Shown: positions 46,818 to 54,833, counted from the first letter of the stretch. The stretch: 64,000 bases of DNA from Paraburkholderia domus (GCF_905220705.1 NZ_CAJNAT010000009.1:1-64000); one strand, 5' to 3'. Program-made: numbers and translations. Notes: generated from the letters alone by a model not told the origin.

Positions 46818-47096
46818 TCAGTCCAGCCAGCCGCGTTGCCGCGCGTGATCGATGAAGCGATACACATCGGCGGCAAGATCGGACGCGTTGAAGAGGTCTT
46901 CCAGTTCGTCGATGATGTCGTCCAGTTCCCGCGTTCCGTCACAGCGCGCGAGAATTTCGCCGGCACTTGGATTGAGCTTGACCATGCCTTCTGGATAGAG
47001 CAAGACGTAGGCATCCTGAACGTCTTCCCATTGCAGACGGAACATCGTTCGCAGATGCGGCCGCAGACTGGCGTAATCGTGGCGCGGGGCGTTCAT
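46818..47096 (-). CDS. pqqD: PQQ biosynthesis chaperone PqqD
   Basis: 92 aa. MFRLQWEDVQDAYVLLYPEG, then LNPSAGEILARCDGTRELDD, is the standard PqqD fold (winged-helix RiPP recognition element) that binds PqqA and presents it to PqqE. The start overlaps the pqqC stop by 4 bp, which argues against the 65-codon upstream extension. It is a separate gene here, not fused to PqqC as in some methylotrophs. Confidence 0.95.
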   Translation of the reverse strand: MNAPRHDYASLRPHLRTMFRLQWEDVQDAYVLLYPEGMVKLNPSAGEILARCDGTRELDDIIDELEDLFNASDLAADVYRFIDHARQRGWLD

Positions 47097-47812
47097 ACGG
47101 GGTACGCCTTTTCGATCGCGTCGAGCATCGACCACAGAATGTCGAGCTTGAAGCGCAGGATGTCGAGGGCACGCTGTTGCGCGTCGGGTGTCTTGAAGTG
47201 GCTGAGTGTGACGGCGAGTCCGTGTTCGACGTCGCGCTGGGCAAGCGGAATGCGGCTGCGAAAGTACTGCAAACCTTGCGCATCGATCCACGGGTACAGG
47301 TCAGGCCAGCCGGCCAGCCGGTCGCGATGGATCTGCGGCGCGAACATCTCCGTGAGCGAAGAGCAGACCGCTTCCTGCCATGGCGCACGCCGCGCGAAAT
47401 TGACATAGGCGTCGACGGCGAAGCGCACGCCGGGCAGCACGTGCTCGAGCGACCATAACGCGTTGCGCTCGATGCCGACCGCGTCGGCGAGATGCGCCCA
47501 TGCTTCAATGCCGCCAGGATTGTCGCCGTGGCCATCGTGATCGTGCAGCCGCTCGATCCAGAGGCGGCGCGTCTGCCGGTCCTCACAATTGGACAGGATT
47601 GCAGCGTCCTTAAGCGGGATGTTGATCTGGTAATAGAAGCGGTTGGCAACCCAGCCGCGAATCTGCTGCGGCGAGCACCGGCCGCTATTCATCAGCACAT
47701 TGAACGGGTGATGAATATGGTAGTGCACGCCGAGCGCGCGCAGGCGCCCTTCGAATTCGGCCGGCGGCCAGGGGGCGGCGTGAGTAACGGCGGTGGGCAG
47801 AGGGGCGTTCAT
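47093..47812 (-). CDS. pqqC: Pyrroloquinoline-quinone synthase PqqC
   Basis: 239 aa. HIHHPFNVLMNSGRCSPQQI, WVANRFYYQINIPLKDAAIL, WIERLHDHDG and the C-terminal LDILWSMLDAIEKAYPV are classical PqqC features of the heme-oxygenase-like fold. It performs the final ring closure and eight-electron oxidation giving PQQ with oxygen. The start at 47812 is 2 bp behind the pqqB stop. It is in operon order pqqA-B-C-D-E. Confidence 0.96.
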   Translation of the reverse strand: MNAPLPTAVTHAAPWPPAEFEGRLRALGVHYHIHHPFNVLMNSGRCSPQQIRGWVANRFYYQINIPLKDAAILSNCEDRQTRRLWIERLHDHDGHGDNPGGIEAWAHLADAVGIERNALWSLEHVLPGVRFAVDAYVNFARRAPWQEAVCSSLTEMFAPQIHRDRLAGWPDLYPWIDAQGLQYFRSRIPLAQRDVEHGLAVTLSHFKTPDAQQRALDILRFKLDILWSMLDAIEKAYPV

Positions 47813-47814
47813 GG

Positions 47815-48738
47815 CTATACCTGGAATTGCATCCCGTCGCGTGCCACTTCGATACCGCGTGCGCGTATCACGGCGTGTTCGGCGGAGTGCGGGTCGAGAA
47901 TCGGATTGGTGTTGTTGATGTGAATCAGCACCTTGTGTGTCGCGCTGGGCAATGCATCGAGTAGTTGAACCATGCCTGGCTGGCCACGGTGTCCGCACTG
48001 CGCAAGATGGCCCATGTCGGCCGCCAGGTGGGTCGACAGACCAAGGTCGATCATCTCCGTGGCGGACCAGAACGTGCCGTCAACCAGAACGAGTTGAGCA
48101 GAGCGCATCGCATCGAGCACGGGTTCCGGTGCGCTCGCGAGACCGGGCGCGTAGAAGACGCGTGCGCCGCTAGCAAGGTCTTCGATGAGTAATGCGATGT
48201 TGTCTCCGGGTGCGGCTTCCGTGCGACGGGGGGAATAGGGCGGCGCTTTGCTCTCAATCGGCAACGCGGTGAAACGGATGCCTGCCGCAGGGGAGATTGT
48301 GAACGGTTGATCGAGCGTGATCTCGTGACGCTCGACACCGCAGTAGTGTTCGAGCAGTGGAACCAGCGGTAACCCGGTGGAGAGGTCGTCGAACACGGGA
48401 GCGCACGCATACAACGGCAGGGGCGTGGTGCGTTCGCGCAGCATCAGCAAACCGGTGACGTGATCGATCTGTGCGTCGATCAGCACCACGGCTGCGATGG
48501 CGCTATCGCGGATCGAGCGGCCGGGTTGCAGTTCCGGATTCGCGCGCAATTGAGCGAGCAGATCCGGCGAGGCGTTGATCAGAATCCAGTCTATGCCGTT
48601 ATCGCTCACTGCAATCGACGACTGGGTACGCGGCAACACGTCGCCGGTTTGATAACGGGCCCGGTTGCAGTTCGCGCAGTTGCAGTTCCATTGGGGCAAT
48701 CCGCCGCCTGCGCCTGAACCAAGAATCTTGATCTTCAT
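47815..48738 (-). CDS. pqqB: PQQ biosynthesis protein PqqB (metallo-beta-lactamase-fold hydroxylase)
   Basis: 307 aa. The N-terminus MKIKILGSGAGGGLPQWNCN contains the cysteine pair region CNCANC, followed by the MBL-fold segments VLIDAQIDHVTGLLMLRE and GHRGQPGMVQLL, and a C-terminal HINNTNPIL. It acts between PqqE and PqqC, hydroxylating the cross-linked tyrosine. The start at 48738 is chosen over 48768 because the family begins MKIxxLGSGAGGG. It is separated from pqqA by 65 bp holding a strong hairpin. Confidence 0.96.
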   Translation of the reverse strand: MKIKILGSGAGGGLPQWNCNCANCNRARYQTGDVLPRTQSSIAVSDNGIDWILINASPDLLAQLRANPELQPGRSIRDSAIAAVVLIDAQIDHVTGLLMLRERTTPLPLYACAPVFDDLSTGLPLVPLLEHYCGVERHEITLDQPFTISPAAGIRFTALPIESKAPPYSPRRTEAAPGDNIALLIEDLASGARVFYAPGLASAPEPVLDAMRSAQLVLVDGTFWSATEMIDLGLSTHLAADMGHLAQCGHRGQPGMVQLLDALPSATHKVLIHINNTNPILDPHSAEHAVIRARGIEVARDGMQFQV

Positions 48739-48752
48739 GAGCGATACTCCGG

Positions 48753-48791
48753 GCGCCGTCACGCGCACTCACTGAGAGAGGCGTGCGGCGC
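48753..48791 (-). other. Stem-loop between pqqA and pqqB
   Basis: GCGCCG (48753-48758) pairs with CGGCGC (48786-48791), and CACGC (48760-48764) with GCGTG (48781-48785), giving an 11-bp stem with one bulge. Lacking a T-run, it likely protects or attenuates so that the precursor peptide message is in excess over pqqBCDE. Confidence 0.6.
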
Positions 48792-48803
48792 TTCATCGTT
48801 GCT

Positions 48804-48878
48804 TCAGCGATTGGCGATGTACATCGTGATTTCAAAACCGAAACGCAGATCGGAATAAGCGGGGGTAGTCCATTGCAT
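48804..48878 (-). CDS. pqqA: PQQ precursor peptide PqqA
   Basis: 24 aa. The peptide has the invariant E-x3-Y (Glu16-Ile-Thr-Met-Tyr20) from which PQQ is built; the neighbouring context is FGFEITMYIANR. AAGGAG lies 6 nt before the ATG. It heads the pqqABCDE operon, and a near-consensus sigma-54 promoter is centred about 75 nt upstream. Confidence 0.96.
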   Translation of the reverse strand: MQWTTPAYSDLRFGFEITMYIANR

Positions 48879-48944
48879 GGTTGTCTCCTTGATTGCGACA
48901 TGTGATTGAGAAACCGCATTGAGTAAGCGGTCATATCGATCGAA

Positions 48945-48960
48945 TGCAAAGTCTGTGCCG
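48945..48960 (-). promoter_or_regulatory. Sigma-54 promoter of pqqABCDE
   Basis: The minus-strand sequence is CGGCACAGACTTTGCA, matching YGGCACR-N4-TTGCW with exact GG-N10-GC spacing, about 67 nt before the pqqA start codon. Confidence 0.7.
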
Positions 48961-49111
48961 GGCCAGTAACTCCGTACCGCCTGGGCATACCAAGGCCGAC
49001 ACATGTTTGGCATGCCGAACGGATGCGTTTTTGTGAATGAATGCGAGGCTTGTCACGCAAAATCTCACCGTACATATCGATGAAACCTGCTACGCACTGT
49101 TCAATTCGAGT

Positions 49112-49121
49112 ACACCGTTGT
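49112..49121. promoter_or_regulatory. Candidate activator site (UAS) ACACCGTTGT, copy 3
   Basis: ACACCGTTGT within TACA-N4-TGTT symmetry, about 158 bp upstream of the -24 of the pqqA promoter and just beyond the 3' end of the sigma-54 activator gene. Confidence 0.5.
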
Positions 49122-49152
49122 TGCAAATTGGAGCACTTGTGGCACAGGCGCG

Positions 49153-51126
49153 TCAGGTCGCGTCGTCGGTGTCGCCTGCACACTGCGCCGGCAGCTTGCG
49201 ATATATCGTATTACGTGAGACCCCAAGCGCACGGGCGGCGGCCGACACGTTGCCGCCATGCTGCGCTACGGCCTTGGCGATGACGCTGACAGCGACATCC
49301 TCCAGGCGTCCACTTGGGAGCTGCAATGTGTCAACCGCGCCTGTAGGCGCTGCAGCAATGGTGCGCAAGCCGTCGAAAAAGTCATCGGGCAAATGCTCGC
49401 GACGGATCTCGCCGTCCGCATCGACCATCGCGGCAGCTGTACGCAGAAGATTGCCGAGCTGACGAAAGTTTCCCGGCCACGCGCACTGCTCGAACAATGC
49501 CATCACGTCTTGGGCGACGCTCAGGCGCTGCACATCGGCGCTTTCGGAAGACGCGCATTGCAGCATCTTCTGGATCACGGCGGACAGATCCGTGCGCTCG
49601 CGCAGTGGCGGTAATTTGACCACCATGCCGTTCAGGCGGTAATACAGGTCTTCGCGGAACCGGTTCTGCGCGATCATGTCACGCAGGTCGCGGTGGGTCG
49701 CGCAAATGATGGCGATATCGACCGGTATCGACTTCGAGGAGCCAAGCGGATTGACGAGGCGCTCCTGCAGCACGCGCAACAGCCGAACTTGCAGCGGATA
49801 GGGCATGTCGCCAATTTCGTCGAGAAATAGCGTGCCGCCGTTGGCCTGCAGTAATTTGCCGGTAGCGCCTTTGCGCCGCGCGCCGGTGAACGCGCCTTCC
49901 TCATAGCCGAACAGCTCGGATTCGATCAGCGTTTCCGGGATCGACGCGCAATTCACCGCGACGAAGGAACCTGAGCGTCGCGGCGAGTCGTTGTGGATCG
50001 CCTGGGCCAGCAATTCCTTGCCGGTACCTGTCTCTCCAGTGATCAGGATTGGAATGTCTTTGCCGATTACTTTGCGGATTTTGGCGATCACGGCGGTGAT
50101 CTGCGGGTCGCCAGTGTCCAGATAGCTGAGTTTCGATAGGGCGCCCGCGGCCGGCGCTGGCAACTCGACGCGGTGCGCCGTGCGTGACTCACGACGCTCC
50201 TGCTGCGGCCAGCGGTCATCGGCGTGTGTCGCGCGCCGGAACTCGACGTGTGCGCAGACCACCGAGCCGTTGTTCAGATTCAACGACAGATGCCGGTCCC
50301 GGCTGACTCGCAGATGGTCGATCAGTTGCGCGCTTGTGAGACCGAATAGCGATGACAGGGTATGCGCGCGCAGGCCGGCGAGCGGCATGCCCAACTGGAA
50401 TTGCGCACTGCGATTGGCCGACAGGAAGCGGCCGTCGCAGGTAAACGCGACGATGCCCTCCATCAAGGTACCGAGAAATTCAGGGCGACCATGAAAAGCA
50501 ATCTGCAACGTTTCGCGAAAGGTATTGGTAAACAGATGGTTTTCGATCATCTGCACGGACATTTTCGCTAGCGCCATGGTGTGCTGGTGATAGCTGCGAT
50601 GATCGCCGGTGACGTCGAGCACGCCGATCAGATCGCCATACGGATCGAGGATCGGCACACTGGAGCAGGTTAGAAAGCGATTGGCTGCCAGATAATGTTG
50701 TTCGCCATGGACGACCGTCGGACATTGCTCGGCCAGCGCTGTGCCGATCGCATTCGTGCCTTGCCGGTCTTCAGCCCAGTTCGCGCCTGGGCGCAGTGCG
50801 ACTTTCTCCGCCCGCCGTAGAAAGTCATCGTCGCCGATCGAATGAAGGACTAGCCCTTGGGCGTCGGTCAACACGATCATGCTCTGCGTGTTGACGATCT
50901 GCTCGTGCAGCGTTTCCATCACCGGTGTGGCATGCGCGCAAAGGACACGGCTTTGCTCCAGCTTCAACGCGAGTTCGGCGGCCGGTAGCACGTCATAATC
51001 CGGCCGCATCGAGGCGCTCAGACCAAAGGTTTCGGAGCGTTCGTGGGATTTCTGAATCGACGGCGTGAGCCAGCTAGGCTCACGAGCCGCGATTGATGTT
51101 GCGGCGGGATAGACCTCATCGCGCAT
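49153..51126 (-). CDS. AcoR-type sigma-54-dependent transcriptional activator
   Basis: 657 aa. An N-terminal GAF-like sensory domain (about 60-205; NAIGTALAEQCPTVVHGEQH) and a PAS-like segment (about 215-300) precede the AAA+ domain, with Walker A GETGTGKE at 364-371, the GAFTGA loop at 411-416 that contacts sigma-54 and Walker B GGTLFLDEIGDM at 430-441. A Fis-type HTH follows (GGNVSAAARALGVSRNTIYR). The start at 51126 has AGGAGGAG before it. AcoR relatives respond to acetoin, alcohols or aldehydes. Its place next to pqqABCDE and the cluster's sigma-54 promoters make it the likely master activator. Confidence 0.92.
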   Translation of the reverse strand: MRDEVYPAATSIAAREPSWLTPSIQKSHERSETFGLSASMRPDYDVLPAAELALKLEQSRVLCAHATPVMETLHEQIVNTQSMIVLTDAQGLVLHSIGDDDFLRRAEKVALRPGANWAEDRQGTNAIGTALAEQCPTVVHGEQHYLAANRFLTCSSVPILDPYGDLIGVLDVTGDHRSYHQHTMALAKMSVQMIENHLFTNTFRETLQIAFHGRPEFLGTLMEGIVAFTCDGRFLSANRSAQFQLGMPLAGLRAHTLSSLFGLTSAQLIDHLRVSRDRHLSLNLNNGSVVCAHVEFRRATHADDRWPQQERRESRTAHRVELPAPAAGALSKLSYLDTGDPQITAVIAKIRKVIGKDIPILITGETGTGKELLAQAIHNDSPRRSGSFVAVNCASIPETLIESELFGYEEGAFTGARRKGATGKLLQANGGTLFLDEIGDMPYPLQVRLLRVLQERLVNPLGSSKSIPVDIAIICATHRDLRDMIAQNRFREDLYYRLNGMVVKLPPLRERTDLSAVIQKMLQCASSESADVQRLSVAQDVMALFEQCAWPGNFRQLGNLLRTAAAMVDADGEIRREHLPDDFFDGLRTIAAAPTGAVDTLQLPSGRLEDVAVSVIAKAVAQHGGNVSAAARALGVSRNTIYRKLPAQCAGDTDDAT

Positions 51127-51338
51127 TGTCTCCTCCTGCGGGTCGGCCCCGGTCGTTTGCCGGGGTTGTGCGGATACTAAGGCAAGCAAGTCTCGCGCCA
51201 GGCCGGCGGTAATCGCGCGCCGGCAGCGCATCGTCGCCGTTATGGTTGCGCCACGGCGGGTGGTCGCCCAAGCCGGTTCGCCGCAGCCGCTCGGGCGATG
51301 CGGGATTACGCATATTCATCCCGATGCGCATAAGTGGT

Positions 51339-51352
51339 TTGATCTGAATCAA
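51339..51352. promoter_or_regulatory. Perfect FNR/ANR box
   Basis: TTGATCTGAATCAA, full consensus TTGAT-N4-ATCAA, upstream of the small HPF-like remnant and the usp gene. Confidence 0.75.
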
Positions 51353-51428
51353 TGCCAGTGAAATGCGCCGCCCCATCGGCAAAACGTTGGCTTCGCGGCC
51401 AGGTCCACCTGCGCCAGTGTCTTCACCA

Positions 51429-51442
51429 TTGATACAAATCAA
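51429..51442. promoter_or_regulatory. Perfect FNR/ANR box
   Basis: TTGATACAAATCAA, full consensus, 90 bp after the first box. Likely class II site for the downstream operon. Confidence 0.75.
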
Positions 51443-51569
51443 TTCACGTGAAAGGGAGGCGCAGATGATGGATTTGCGGCTGCCGTCAGCCCAGATTAGC
51501 GCGTCTTAGCGTGGTTCCCGATGAAGCTGGGTCGGGACTTGAAGCCCGACATTCCTGTGGAGGTAGCCA

Positions 51570-51686
51570 ATGGGAGTCGGCATGCAAATGACGGACCTCA
51601 GTTTCGCTGGATCTGCGCCAATCGAAGCCGAAGCTGGCGTGCAGTTAGTGCGCATCGGGCGGATGTTGCGTCGGCTGCGCAGTTGA
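51570..51686 (+). CDS. Truncated HPF/RaiA-like small protein (38 aa)
   Basis: The 38 aa frame reads MGVGMQMTDLSFAGSAPIEA, then EAGVQLVRI, and matches the first 29 residues of the protein encoded at 52461-52772 (MGIGMQ...LEAEAAVQLLRL). It then ends after an arginine-rich tail. GGAGGT 7 nt before the ATG shows it may still be translated. It sits just before usp and behind two FNR boxes. It is most probably a truncated paralogue; a functional leader or short peptide cannot be excluded. Confidence 0.5.
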   Translation: MGVGMQMTDLSFAGSAPIEAEAGVQLVRIGRMLRRLRS

Positions 51687-51746
51687 TCCGTCGTGAGGCC
51701 TGCCGTGCTGAAGGAGTTCGTAATCGACTTGCAAGAGAAGGTGATC

Positions 51747-52205
51747 ATGTACAAAGATATCCTGGTGGCACTGGATGGCAGCCACGCCTCGAAGGGGGCG
51801 CTCAAGGAGGCTATCCGGATGGCGAAGGTGGCTAACGGAACGGTGACGGCGGTGTACGTGCTTGACCGTTTTGCGATGTTTGCCTATTCGGCCAATTACG
51901 ACCAGTTTGCGATGGTCGAGGCATTACGTGTTGAAGGTGATCGAGTACTGGCGGATGCGCATCAGGAGGCGACCGAGAGCAACGTTGTGTGCAAGGTCGA
52001 TACGGTCGAGACGGACAACATCAGCGAAGATGTCGCTAGCTGCTTGCTGCGTTACGTACAGGGGCGCAGCGCGGATCTTGTCGTAATGGGTACGCACGGA
52101 CGCCGCGGGATGCAACGCATAAAGCTAGGAAGCGTCGCCGAGCGGTTTCTTCGGTCCTCGACCTGCCCGGTGTTGCTGGTTCGCGACGCAATCGTTCCAA
52201 CCTGA
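51747..52205 (+). CDS. Universal stress protein (UspA family)
   Basis: 152 aa. MYKDILVALDGSHASKGALK starts the fold, and the ATP-binding signature G-T-H-G-R-R-G-x8-G-S is seen near the C-terminus, so it is of the nucleotide-binding type. The start at 51747 has GAGAAGG 7 nt upstream; the earlier ATG at 51693 is less likely. USPs of this kind are characteristic of anoxic-survival loci in Burkholderia, and the upstream FNR boxes agree. Confidence 0.9.
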   Translation: MYKDILVALDGSHASKGALKEAIRMAKVANGTVTAVYVLDRFAMFAYSANYDQFAMVEALRVEGDRVLADAHQEATESNVVCKVDTVETDNISEDVASCLLRYVQGRSADLVVMGTHGRRGMQRIKLGSVAERFLRSSTCPVLLVRDAIVPT

Positions 52206-52460
52206 GCTTTGCGAATGCGAGGCAGCAACTAGATGCCTGACATCGTCGTAGATCAAATCGAACGAGAGCGTGCAAAAGTTGGGGAAGTCGATTTCGTCAG
52301 GCCGCCCTGGCTTACGGCATGGTTGCACGGTCTGTTCTGTTCGTTGGCCGGTGCCGGCCGGGCGATGCTGCGTCGATGCATTTGCCGTGACGCGAGCCAG
52401 CTGACTGCCCTGGATGGTCTTGTCAAACTTACACCATGTCGCCGCCGCGCTTGTTGTTTC

Positions 52461-52772
52461 TCACAGCTTGCCATGTGCGGAAAGAATTTCGAGTGCCCGC
52501 ACCGCCTTCTTGAACGCACATAGAATAGCCGCTTCAGCGCTGTCGTATACGCAACGTACGATGCGTCTCAGTGCGTGCGCGGCAGTCCGGATTTCAAGCC
52601 GAACTTCGTACAGACTACATCCCGAGCGCTGGCGCAAATGCTCGATCATGAGTCGACAATCCGAGAGGTAGCTCCCGTACGGTTCAAGGCGCAACAATTG
52701 CACGGCTGCTTCTGCCTCCAAGGACGCGGTTCCCGAGAGGCCGAGATAGGTTATCTGCATACCAATTCCCAT
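52461..52772 (-). CDS. HPF/RaiA-like ribosome hibernation factor (divergent)
   Basis: 103 aa. The layout MQITYLGLSGTASLEAEAAV, SDCRLMIEH, LYEVRLEIRTA, VYDSAEAAILCAFKKAVRAL follows the beta-alpha-beta-beta-beta-alpha fold of short HPF/RaiA proteins (typical SCRVxIE, YEVRIxI, AIxxAFDxAxRQLE). It would bind the 30S decoding region and store ribosomes during growth arrest. GGGAGT lies 6 nt before the ATG. It is divergent from the hemerythrin gene across an FNR-like box. Sequence is diverged, so the call rests on pattern. Confidence 0.65.
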   Translation of the reverse strand: MGIGMQITYLGLSGTASLEAEAAVQLLRLEPYGSYLSDCRLMIEHLRQRSGCSLYEVRLEIRTAAHALRRIVRCVYDSAEAAILCAFKKAVRALEILSAHGKL

Positions 52773-52856
52773 CGTCGACTCCCAGTCTAAATCGCTAGAT
52801 CTTGCGAACGGTGTGTAGCCGTTCGCTGGATCATTGCACCGATCGGGTCGGGTTGG

Positions 52857-52870
52857 TTGACTCTGATCAA
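52857..52870. promoter_or_regulatory. FNR/ANR-like box
   Basis: TTGACTCTGATCAA (TTGAC-N4-ATCAA), between the divergent HPF-like and hemerythrin genes. Centre 92 bp from the HPF-like start codon. Confidence 0.6.
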
Positions 52871-52969
52871 CGAAATGAAGGTACTTACCTGCCGGTCAGC
52901 TGTTCTGTCCGAGGATGCTTTTGTAACTCATTTGATCGCTCCGGGCTACGCTCGAGATCGGCACTGCCT

Positions 52970-52983
52970 TTGATGCAGATCAT
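52970..52983. promoter_or_regulatory. FNR/ANR-like box (one mismatch)
   Basis: TTGATGCAGATCAT, 13 of 14 consensus-compatible positions, about 98 bp before the hemerythrin start codon, a suitable place for activation. Confidence 0.55.
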
Positions 52984-53074
52984 AGGGTTACTCGTCACGC
53001 CCTTTATATTTTGTTCCATGGGACTCAGGCGATCGCAAGTTGAGGATGCCGCATCCACGGGTAAGAGGGGGGAT

Positions 53075-53650
53075 ATGCAAACGTCGGCTCCGCAAAACGC
53101 CGTAAAGATAATCCTTAGGGAACACCAGCAGCTATCGATGGTCATCACCGGGATGCAACGCTTTGTCAAGCAGCTCGGTGCCGGCTTCGATGCACCTAGG
53201 CCGATGATGCTTCGGTCCATGCTGTTTTACATTAGCGAATATCCCGAGCAGCTGCATCATCCCAAGGAGGAGCGCTATCTGTTCGCGCGCTTGCGGCATC
53301 GTGCCAACGACCTCGACAAAACGATCGACGAGCTCGAGAAACAGCACGCTCAAGGCAAAGTGCGATTGCGAGACATCGAACATGCGTTGACCCGATACGA
53401 ACTGGCCGGCGAGTCCGCTCTCGCGGTATTGCGCGAGATGGTCGAAAAATACGCCGTGTTTTCCGCAAATCACAAGCGTCTGGAAGAAGACGTGATTCTA
53501 CCTGCCGCGCGTCAATGGCTGACGGAGGTGGACTGGAGCGAACTGAATGAGGCGTTTGGAAAAAACCGCGATCCGTTCGCCGGGGTCAAGGTCGAGGCAG
53601 ATCTCGGCCGCCTCTTTGCAATGATCGTCAGGGCCACCCGGGAACCTTAA
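53075..53650 (+). CDS. Hemerythrin-like HHE domain protein (copy 1)
   Basis: 191 aa. It has a four-helix hemerythrin-like pattern with spaced histidines: ILREHQQL, LHHPKEERYLF, LEKQHAQGK, SANHKRLEEDVILPA. These would hold a di-iron site for oxygen, NO or redox sensing, or iron storage. The start at 53075 (MQTSAPQNAVKIILRE) has AGGGGGG upstream and matches the start of its paralogue at 55577-56158. Longer upstream frames overlap the FNR boxes. It is followed by ppk2. Confidence 0.85.
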   Translation: MQTSAPQNAVKIILREHQQLSMVITGMQRFVKQLGAGFDAPRPMMLRSMLFYISEYPEQLHHPKEERYLFARLRHRANDLDKTIDELEKQHAQGKVRLRDIEHALTRYELAGESALAVLREMVEKYAVFSANHKRLEEDVILPAARQWLTEVDWSELNEAFGKNRDPFAGVKVEADLGRLFAMIVRATREP

Positions 53651-53963
53651 TTGTCTTCGCCGACTGAATTCTGGCCTAACGGAGGGTCAAAATTTGGTGA
53701 ATATCAACATACATGGGGCGCCGCCCCTTGCTGCCGGGACTCAAGGATCTGCTGGTCAATCTGCTCAAGCCGGTTCTTCAACGGCTGCAATCGAGATTGA
53801 TCCGCTTCAACGAACGATCGGGGAACAGCGCATATCGAGGTACCGCAACAGGTAGGCATGTCCGGAGGTCGGGCACCGCCCGGGGACGGCTTGCGTATCA
53901 GAAAACGGGAACCTCGAACGATGGACGCAACCCATCCGAGATGGCGCTTGTGAGAGGATGCAA
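53651..53963. other. Intergenic region before ppk2
   Basis: No gene is supported in these 313 bp. A degenerate FNR-like box is at 53694. The minus strand contains a short open stretch reading RLEQIDQQILESRQQ that could be a relic, but no start or partner is seen. Confidence 0.4.
53694..53707. promoter_or_regulatory. Degenerate FNR-like box
   Basis: TTGGTGAATATCAA, one mismatch in the first half-site, 257 bp before ppk2. Confidence 0.35.
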
Positions 53964-54833
53964 ATGGACATCAGTTCAAGAGATTTTCACGTGGGGGAAG
54001 CACAAGCCGTCAACCTTCGAAAGTGGCCAACGGTGAGGGAGCCGAGTTACACATCAAAGGAACACTATCAACGGCTGCTGGCGCAGCACGTTGCGAAGCT
54101 TAGCTCGCTGCAACAGCTTCTTTACGCATCGAACCGCTATGCCATTCTGCTGATCTTCCAAGCGATGGATGCTGCGGGAAAAGATGGAGCGATCAAGCAT
54201 GTGATGTCCGGCGTAAACCCGCAAGGCTGTGAGGTATACAGCTTCAAACACCCGAGCGCCATGGAATTGCAGCACGATTTTCTCTGGCGAACCACCCGTA
54301 ACTTACCGGAACGAGGACGGATCGGTATCTTCAACCGGTCCTATTACGAGGAAGTGCTGATCGCCCGCGTGCATCCCGAGATTTTGCGCAGCGAAGGCGT
54401 GCCGGGTGTGCAGAATGGCCGCGGTGCGGTCTGGCGCGACCGCTATCGCTCCATCGTCGACCTCGAGCGGCACCTCTGGGCAAACGGAACACGCATCATC
54501 AAGATCTACCTCCATCTCTCGAAGGAGGAACAGCGCAAGCGTTTCCTTCAACGTATCGATGAGCCGGAAAAAAACTGGAAATTCAGCCTTGCTGACATCG
54601 AGGAGAGGAAGTTCTGGAACCAGTACATGAAGGCTTATGAGGAGTGCCTCGGCGCGACCAGCACCGAGCATGCGCCCTGGTATGTCGTGCCTGCCGACGA
54701 TAAAGAGAACGCGCGCCTGATCGTGTCGCAAATTCTCCTCGATACGCTCAACGAACTCAAAATGACATACCCCAAACCAACCAGGATCCGCCGCGAGGAA
54801 TTGCAGGCCATCCGCAAGCAACTCGCGAAGTGA
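53964..54833 (+). CDS. ppk2: Polyphosphate kinase 2 (PPK2 family)
   Basis: 289 aa one-domain PPK2. The Walker A-like loop is FQAMDAAGKDGAIKHVMSGV, Walker B is in FNRSYYEEVLIARV, and the lid region has KIYLHLSKEEQRKRFLQRI and the basic DEPEKNWKFS. PPK2 enzymes make nucleoside di- or triphosphates from polyphosphate, and length fits the single-domain classes I/III. ATG at 53964 has GAGG 6 nt upstream; an ATG 6 nt earlier lies too close to it. It is placed between two hemerythrin genes in a low-oxygen locus, useful for energy supply during arrest. Confidence 0.9.
   Translation: MDISSRDFHVGEAQAVNLRKWPTVREPSYTSKEHYQRLLAQHVAKLSSLQQLLYASNRYAILLIFQAMDAAGKDGAIKHVMSGVNPQGCEVYSFKHPSAMELQHDFLWRTTRNLPERGRIGIFNRSYYEEVLIARVHPEILRSEGVPGVQNGRGAVWRDRYRSIVDLERHLWANGTRIIKIYLHLSKEEQRKRFLQRIDEPEKNWKFSLADIEERKFWNQYMKAYEECLGATSTEHAPWYVVPADDKENARLIVSQILLDTLNELKMTYPKPTRIRREELQAIRKQLAK

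Larger units (their letters stand above)
48879..49152. other. Region between pqqA and the sigma-54 activator gene
   Basis: No gene is seen in these 274 bp. It holds the sigma-54 promoter of pqqA and the third ACACCGTTGT motif (separate entries). Open frames here have no support. Confidence 0.5.
51127..51569. other. Intergenic region with two FNR/ANR boxes
   Basis: No gene is seen in these 443 bp. Two perfect TTGAT-N4-ATCAA boxes (51339 and 51429) make this a strong low-oxygen promoter region for the plus-strand genes that follow; the second box would place a start site near 51477. Confidence 0.6.

Noticed and set aside
52233..52523. Plus-strand 96-codon frame after usp
   Set aside because: No ribosome site and no recognisable product; it overlaps the 3' end of the HPF-like gene on the other strand.
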